Origin: JBCBSS01 sp039819065
GTDB taxonomy: Bacteria > Bacteroidota > Bacteroidia > Cytophagales > Cyclobacteriaceae
Length of the DNA: 26,539 nt
Assembly (NCBI GenBank): GCA_039819065.1
Contig: JBCBSS010000111.1
Location: 1 to 26,539, forward strand
Reading direction: 5' to 3'
Of the stretch, positions 23,924 to 26,539 are shown piece after piece. The position numbers and the translations under genes are program-made. Under the pieces are notes generated by a model. The model saw only the letters and a program-made list of their open reading frames with translations, did no database searches and was not told the DNA's origin. Each line of letters opens with the position of its first letter. Positions within the stretch are counted from its first letter, which is position 1.

Positions 23924-25807
23924 TCAAAACGATACATTCAGCACTTCCGAATAACCCGACTTTCTACCCCAATAATCGACCGCTTCGATTCTGTATTTTC
24001 CGCCTTTATTGTCAGCATGAATGTGTAAAAAAGACCTGTCCAATACCTCCGCTTGGTTGACTTTCTGAAACTTGCGTTCGCCTATTGGAGAGAAGTAAAT
24101 ATCAAAGGACTTGATGTGCATTTCATCAGCGTGCTTCCAGTTTAGCATAACCATCTGTTCACCATTTGCCCCGATATAAGTATGTGCTTTTAGGTTGATG
24201 ATCTTATTTGGCCGACGTGCGGGTTTACGCAATAAACAGGCTAATTCTACACCGGATGACTCAAATTGCGTGGCTATTAGAAAGTTGTTCTTGACGGTGA
24301 GATCATTCGTCGCAGTTAACACAGGGTTTTCAGATCGGAGTAGCTCAAGTAACTCACTAGAGGATGGTATTTCTTTCTTACCGCGTGCTTCCCAGGTCTG
24401 ATATGGGTTCCCGTTTTTATCATCTATTCTATATTGAACCAAAGTATAGTCACCTGGAGGTACTTGCTTAAGGTTGATCGATAGCTCTGTTTTAGCAGCT
24501 GTTATAGCACGTTGGTCAGCTTGATCAGGTTCAGTTCCTGATTTCTGATGCGTAATCTTGATTTCTGGCTTGTTGTAACTCAATATCATGAATTCACGAT
24601 TGGCATTTTTAGAAACAATGACCCCAGCGGTAGAATCTCCCGGATTTTCCTTTGGCAGGTATCTTTGGCTGCCTTGCATAGCCAGTAAACTCATTACCGT
24701 GAAAACTGGCTTTTTTACCACATAGAACTGATTGCGTTGTTCTTCAGGCAAGTCGTTGGCATCACCACCCTTTCGAAATCTAGCTAGGTGGGTTCGCTTG
24801 TACCAATCGCCCATAAAAGCGTTGTCGTTGCTGAGCACGAAATAGTCTGCTCCCTTTTCGTCAACAAAAGCCTGATTATGCAGGTCGACAGACTGCGCCA
24901 CGAAAGCAGCATACCAAGGTTTCGGGCGCCACCAGAAAGGTTTATTCCACCCGGCAATGGGGTCCGCTTCATCGTTTCCGACGGGAATTCCTTTGAACCG
25001 ATCTTTATATCGGCTCAGAAAATCGTTCAGTTTAATCTCCTCATTGACCATGGCGTGAGGGGTGAATTTTCTGTGCCAGGTGATGAAATCGCATTTGACA
25101 TTTCTTTCACCAGTGTAGAAATTCAAACCGTTGGCGGCATGATCTATGAAGACTTCATATACGGTAGAAAGGCCAAAAGCAGCTCCGGGACCGCCGAACC
25201 TCAAAACGGAATCTGCTTCATGAATCCCTTGAGCTGTGGCATCATAGTAATACAAGAATTGAATAGGGCCATAAGGCCACCAATATCCGATATCGGGCTC
25301 ATTAATGGACTCGAAGTACCAACTGCGAATCACTTCCTGGCCATAGCGATCTTCGAGATGCACTACTAAGGCTTGGCAAAATGCTTTCCAAGCTTCCAGT
25401 TTAGTACGGTCATACCAGTCGTCAAAGTAGGGGTGGGGAGACATCATGATCTCGAAAATTAATTTCAGGTCAGCCTCAACGAGCAAATCCAGAATTTCAT
25501 CCAGCTCTTCCCATTCGTAGCTTTGATTGTCCGTGCCCGGATCAAGGATTTTAACATGATTGAGCAAGAAATGGGGCCTGACATATTCTATCGCCTGTCC
25601 ACGCATGCCCTCTACCATATTGAGATAAAGTTTGAAGTCTTGCTCCGTGGTCATGGAAGCAGGAGTGTACCCGGTGCTTTTCCAATAGTGATGATAGACT
25701 ACGCTACTATCGGATAAGTCAAAAGAATATTCAAGTTGCTTTTGAGCGTTGACGGTAAAACAACTAATACAAAGCACTATAAGTAGTAATAAGCGGGCTG
25801 GTGACAT
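23924..25807 (-). CDS. GH39 alpha-L-iduronidase-like enzyme, secreted
   Basis: This 627-residue protein has a signal peptide (LLLLIVLCISCFTVNAQ) and the full architecture I recall for human IDUA. The opening HHYWKSTGYTP parallels IDUA FWRSTGF. The acid/base is E170 in FESINEPDIGYW; LRFGGPG and NFYTGERNVKCDFITWHRK follow. The nucleophile E280 lies in GNDEADPIAGW, almost identical to IDUA NDEADPLVGW. FVLSNDNAFM and KKPVFTVMSLLAM come next, then a beta-sandwich and a C-terminal FnIII-like domain ending in YRIEAVDYWGRKSGYSE (IDUA YRVRALDYWARPGPFSD). It should hydrolyse terminal alpha-L-iduronate, found in ulvan, dermatan and heparan-type glycans. Beta-xylosidase, the other GH39 activity, is less likely because the match covers all domains. 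Comparisons are from memory. Confidence 0.9.
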   Translation of the reverse strand: MSPARLLLLIVLCISCFTVNAQKQLEYSFDLSDSSVVYHHYWKSTGYTPASMTTEQDFKLYLNMVEGMRGQAIEYVRPHFLLNHVKILDPGTDNQSYEWEELDEILDLLVEADLKLIFEIMMSPHPYFDDWYDRTKLEAWKAFCQALVVHLEDRYGQEVIRSWYFESINEPDIGYWWPYGPIQFLYYYDATAQGIHEADSVLRFGGPGAAFGLSTVYEVFIDHAANGLNFYTGERNVKCDFITWHRKFTPHAMVNEEIKLNDFLSRYKDRFKGIPVGNDEADPIAGWNKPFWWRPKPWYAAFVAQSVDLHNQAFVDEKGADYFVLSNDNAFMGDWYKRTHLARFRKGGDANDLPEEQRNQFYVVKKPVFTVMSLLAMQGSQRYLPKENPGDSTAGVIVSKNANREFMILSYNKPEIKITHQKSGTEPDQADQRAITAAKTELSINLKQVPPGDYTLVQYRIDDKNGNPYQTWEARGKKEIPSSSELLELLRSENPVLTATNDLTVKNNFLIATQFESSGVELACLLRKPARRPNKIINLKAHTYIGANGEQMVMLNWKHADEMHIKSFDIYFSPIGERKFQKVNQAEVLDRSFLHIHADNKGGKYRIEAVDYWGRKSGYSEVLNVSF

Positions 25808-25924
25808 AAGCAGGTCTTAGAATGAGTACCGCTTAATATAGCTTTAACAGCAAGCGTTTCTAACCTGAACTATCCTGCTTTGGTAAGGGTGTTCGTAAGT
25901 GGTTAAATGTGGACCTGATTGATC

Positions 25925-26291
25925 AATTACCACACCTTTTAAGGCGTGCAGTCGAGGGATTACCTTTCAGTTTTAGCCATCGTTTGTGTCTGCCTACCGG
26001 CAAAACCTGTCAGGTTTCATAGATGTTTTCTGCCTTTGTTGGTGTTTTCACCAACAAATTAGGAGATCACGGTTTTTGAGACAACTCCAAAACCGGCAAC
26101 TGGGATAGTACTTGTACAGGTGCAGCCAGATGTTTCCATCTGGCGGTTGTCGCTATAGAAAGGTTATAGCTGCCATAAGTGATATTTTTAAGATGCTTTC
26201 AACAGGACGGTTTTGGCTTGATCTAAACCACCGGGTGGAAACACCCGGCTTGCACATGGTTTTGGAGACAACTCCAAAACTGGCAGCTATA
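25925..26291. repeat. Dense hairpin array (dispersed element family, MITE/REP-like)
   Basis: The gap between the iduronidase-like gene and the toxin gene is nearly all hairpin. CACACCTT/AAGGCGTG is at 25931-25948 (copy of the 7394 element), AAACCTG/CAGGTTT at 26003-26017, and TTTGTTGGTG-TTTT-CACCAACAAA at 26035-26058. CGGTTTTTGAG-ACAA-CTCCAAAACCG (26070-26095, one mismatch) and GCCAGATG-TTTC-CATCTGGC (26125-26144) follow, then GCTATA/TATAGC (26152-26170). CCGGGTG-GAAA-CACCCGG is at 26231-26248 and GTTTTGGAG-ACAA-CTCCAAAAC at 26259-26280. TATAGCTGCC (26165-26174) and GGCAGCTATA (26282-26291) are inverted copies. ORFs here are incidental. Bases 25808-25924 show no clear structure and should hold the GH39 promoter. 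Confidence 0.8.
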
Positions 26292-26302
26292 CTTGTTAGA
26301 AC

Positions 26303-26539
26303 CTACTTATTCCCCTTCAAGGATTTCTTAAGCCTTTTTGGATTTTGCCGCGTATCAAAGACAGTGATAATTTGAATTTCTTTGGGTCTAATTCGGTAGT
26401 ACATTGTAGTTTGCTTTGTAACTACGCATTTGTAAAGTCCAGGCACCTCACCTGATTCAGGGCAGCTTTTTGGATGGTCAGCGATAACAGCCAATCTTCC
26501 ATCCATTTTTTCAATAAAATCCAGTTTGACTCGGTTGGA
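26303..26539 (-). CDS. RelE/ParE-family toxin, 5'-truncated at window edge
   Basis: The - strand frame stays open to the right edge, adding SNRVKLDFIEKMDGRL ahead of the first internal ATG (26506), so the real start is beyond the window. The visible 78 residues match the C-terminal part of RelE/ParE toxins: helix FIEKMDGRLAVIADHPKSCP, then strands GLYKCVVTKQTTMYYRIRPK, EIQIITVFDTRQNPKRL. The family is usually about 95-100 residues, so only some 20 are missing. Such toxins inhibit translation (RelE) or gyrase (ParE); the branch is not determined here. The partner antitoxin, usually just upstream, would lie to the right of the window. Its 3' end abuts the hairpin array. Confidence 0.85.
   Translation of the reverse strand, partial: SNRVKLDFIEKMDGRLAVIADHPKSCPESGEVPGLYKCVVTKQTTMYYRIRPKEIQIITVFDTRQNPKRLKKSLKGNK

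Noticed and set aside
23824..24060. 78-residue + strand ORF
   Set aside because: It starts in the intergenic repeat and continues antisense to the end of the GH39 gene.
24788..25369. 193-residue + strand ORF
   Set aside because: It is antisense to the catalytic core of the well-supported GH39 gene, including both catalytic glutamates' surroundings.
25925..26291. CRISPR array
   Set aside because: There is no constant repeat with regular spacers; the units are different hairpins with variable spacing, and no cas gene is seen.
26112..26375. 87-residue + strand ORF
   Set aside because: It spans the hairpin array and runs antisense into the toxin gene; the composition follows the repeats.

Overview
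This window looks like chromosomal DNA from a Bacteroidota bacterium, most likely a Cytophagales-type, glycan-degrading, probably marine organism. The phylum call rests on a type IX secretion (T9SS) C-terminal sorting domain, signal peptides ending in Ala-Gln or Gly-Gln, Bacteroidota-style secreted glycoside hydrolases and few Shine-Dalgarno-like sites. Order and habitat are inference.

Layout. (1) 1-3400, + strand: a two-component pair (5'-truncated histidine kinase and NarL/FixJ response regulator, ATGA overlap), a likely terminator, a stand-alone LuxR-type HTH protein, and an unrecognised 210-residue protein followed by a strong terminator. (2) 3419-6958, - strand: a TIGR03032/DUF4915-type protein and a secreted seven-bladed FG-GAP propeller with an Ig/cadherin-like domain, a T9SS signal and an unusually long cationic leader. 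(3) 7234-9850: a doubtful small ORF overlapping a hairpin repeat, then two SAM methyltransferases (one apparently exported) and an unknown exported protein on the - strand. (4) 9931-17643, - strand: a FMN-dependent alpha-hydroxy-acid dehydrogenase, a hairpin cluster, and a three-gene unit read leftward: LacZ-type GH2, GATase1-like exported protein, GH78 alpha-L-rhamnosidase. (5) 17880-20755, - strand: a small UDG-like-fold candidate and a UvrD/helicase IV-like protein with an inserted PD-(D/E)XK nuclease and C-terminal zinc ribbon. (6) 21055-25807: a GH2 lipoprotein (+) and a GH39 protein closely resembling animal lysosomal alpha-L-iduronidase (-), converging on a structured repeat. (7) 25925-26291: a dense hairpin array, then a truncated RelE/ParE toxin gene (-) running off the right edge.

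How it fits together. The hydrolases predict side-chain trimming of a glycan containing galactose (or a similar sugar), L-rhamnose and L-iduronate. The green-algal polysaccharide ulvan has rhamnose and iduronate and is a natural suspect, but no SusC/SusD pair, sulfatase or polysaccharide lyase lies here, so the substrate is unproven. The FMN enzyme could oxidise L-lactate, a product of L-rhamnose catabolism via lactaldehyde.

The most striking non-coding signal is a family of short hairpins at about 7394-7485, 11113-11287, 23857-23879 and 25925-26291. Copies share flanking words and loops (GAAA, ACAA), while several stem differences are matched on both arms, as if base pairing is what is preserved. 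I found no tRNA, rRNA, CRISPR array or intact transposase gene.
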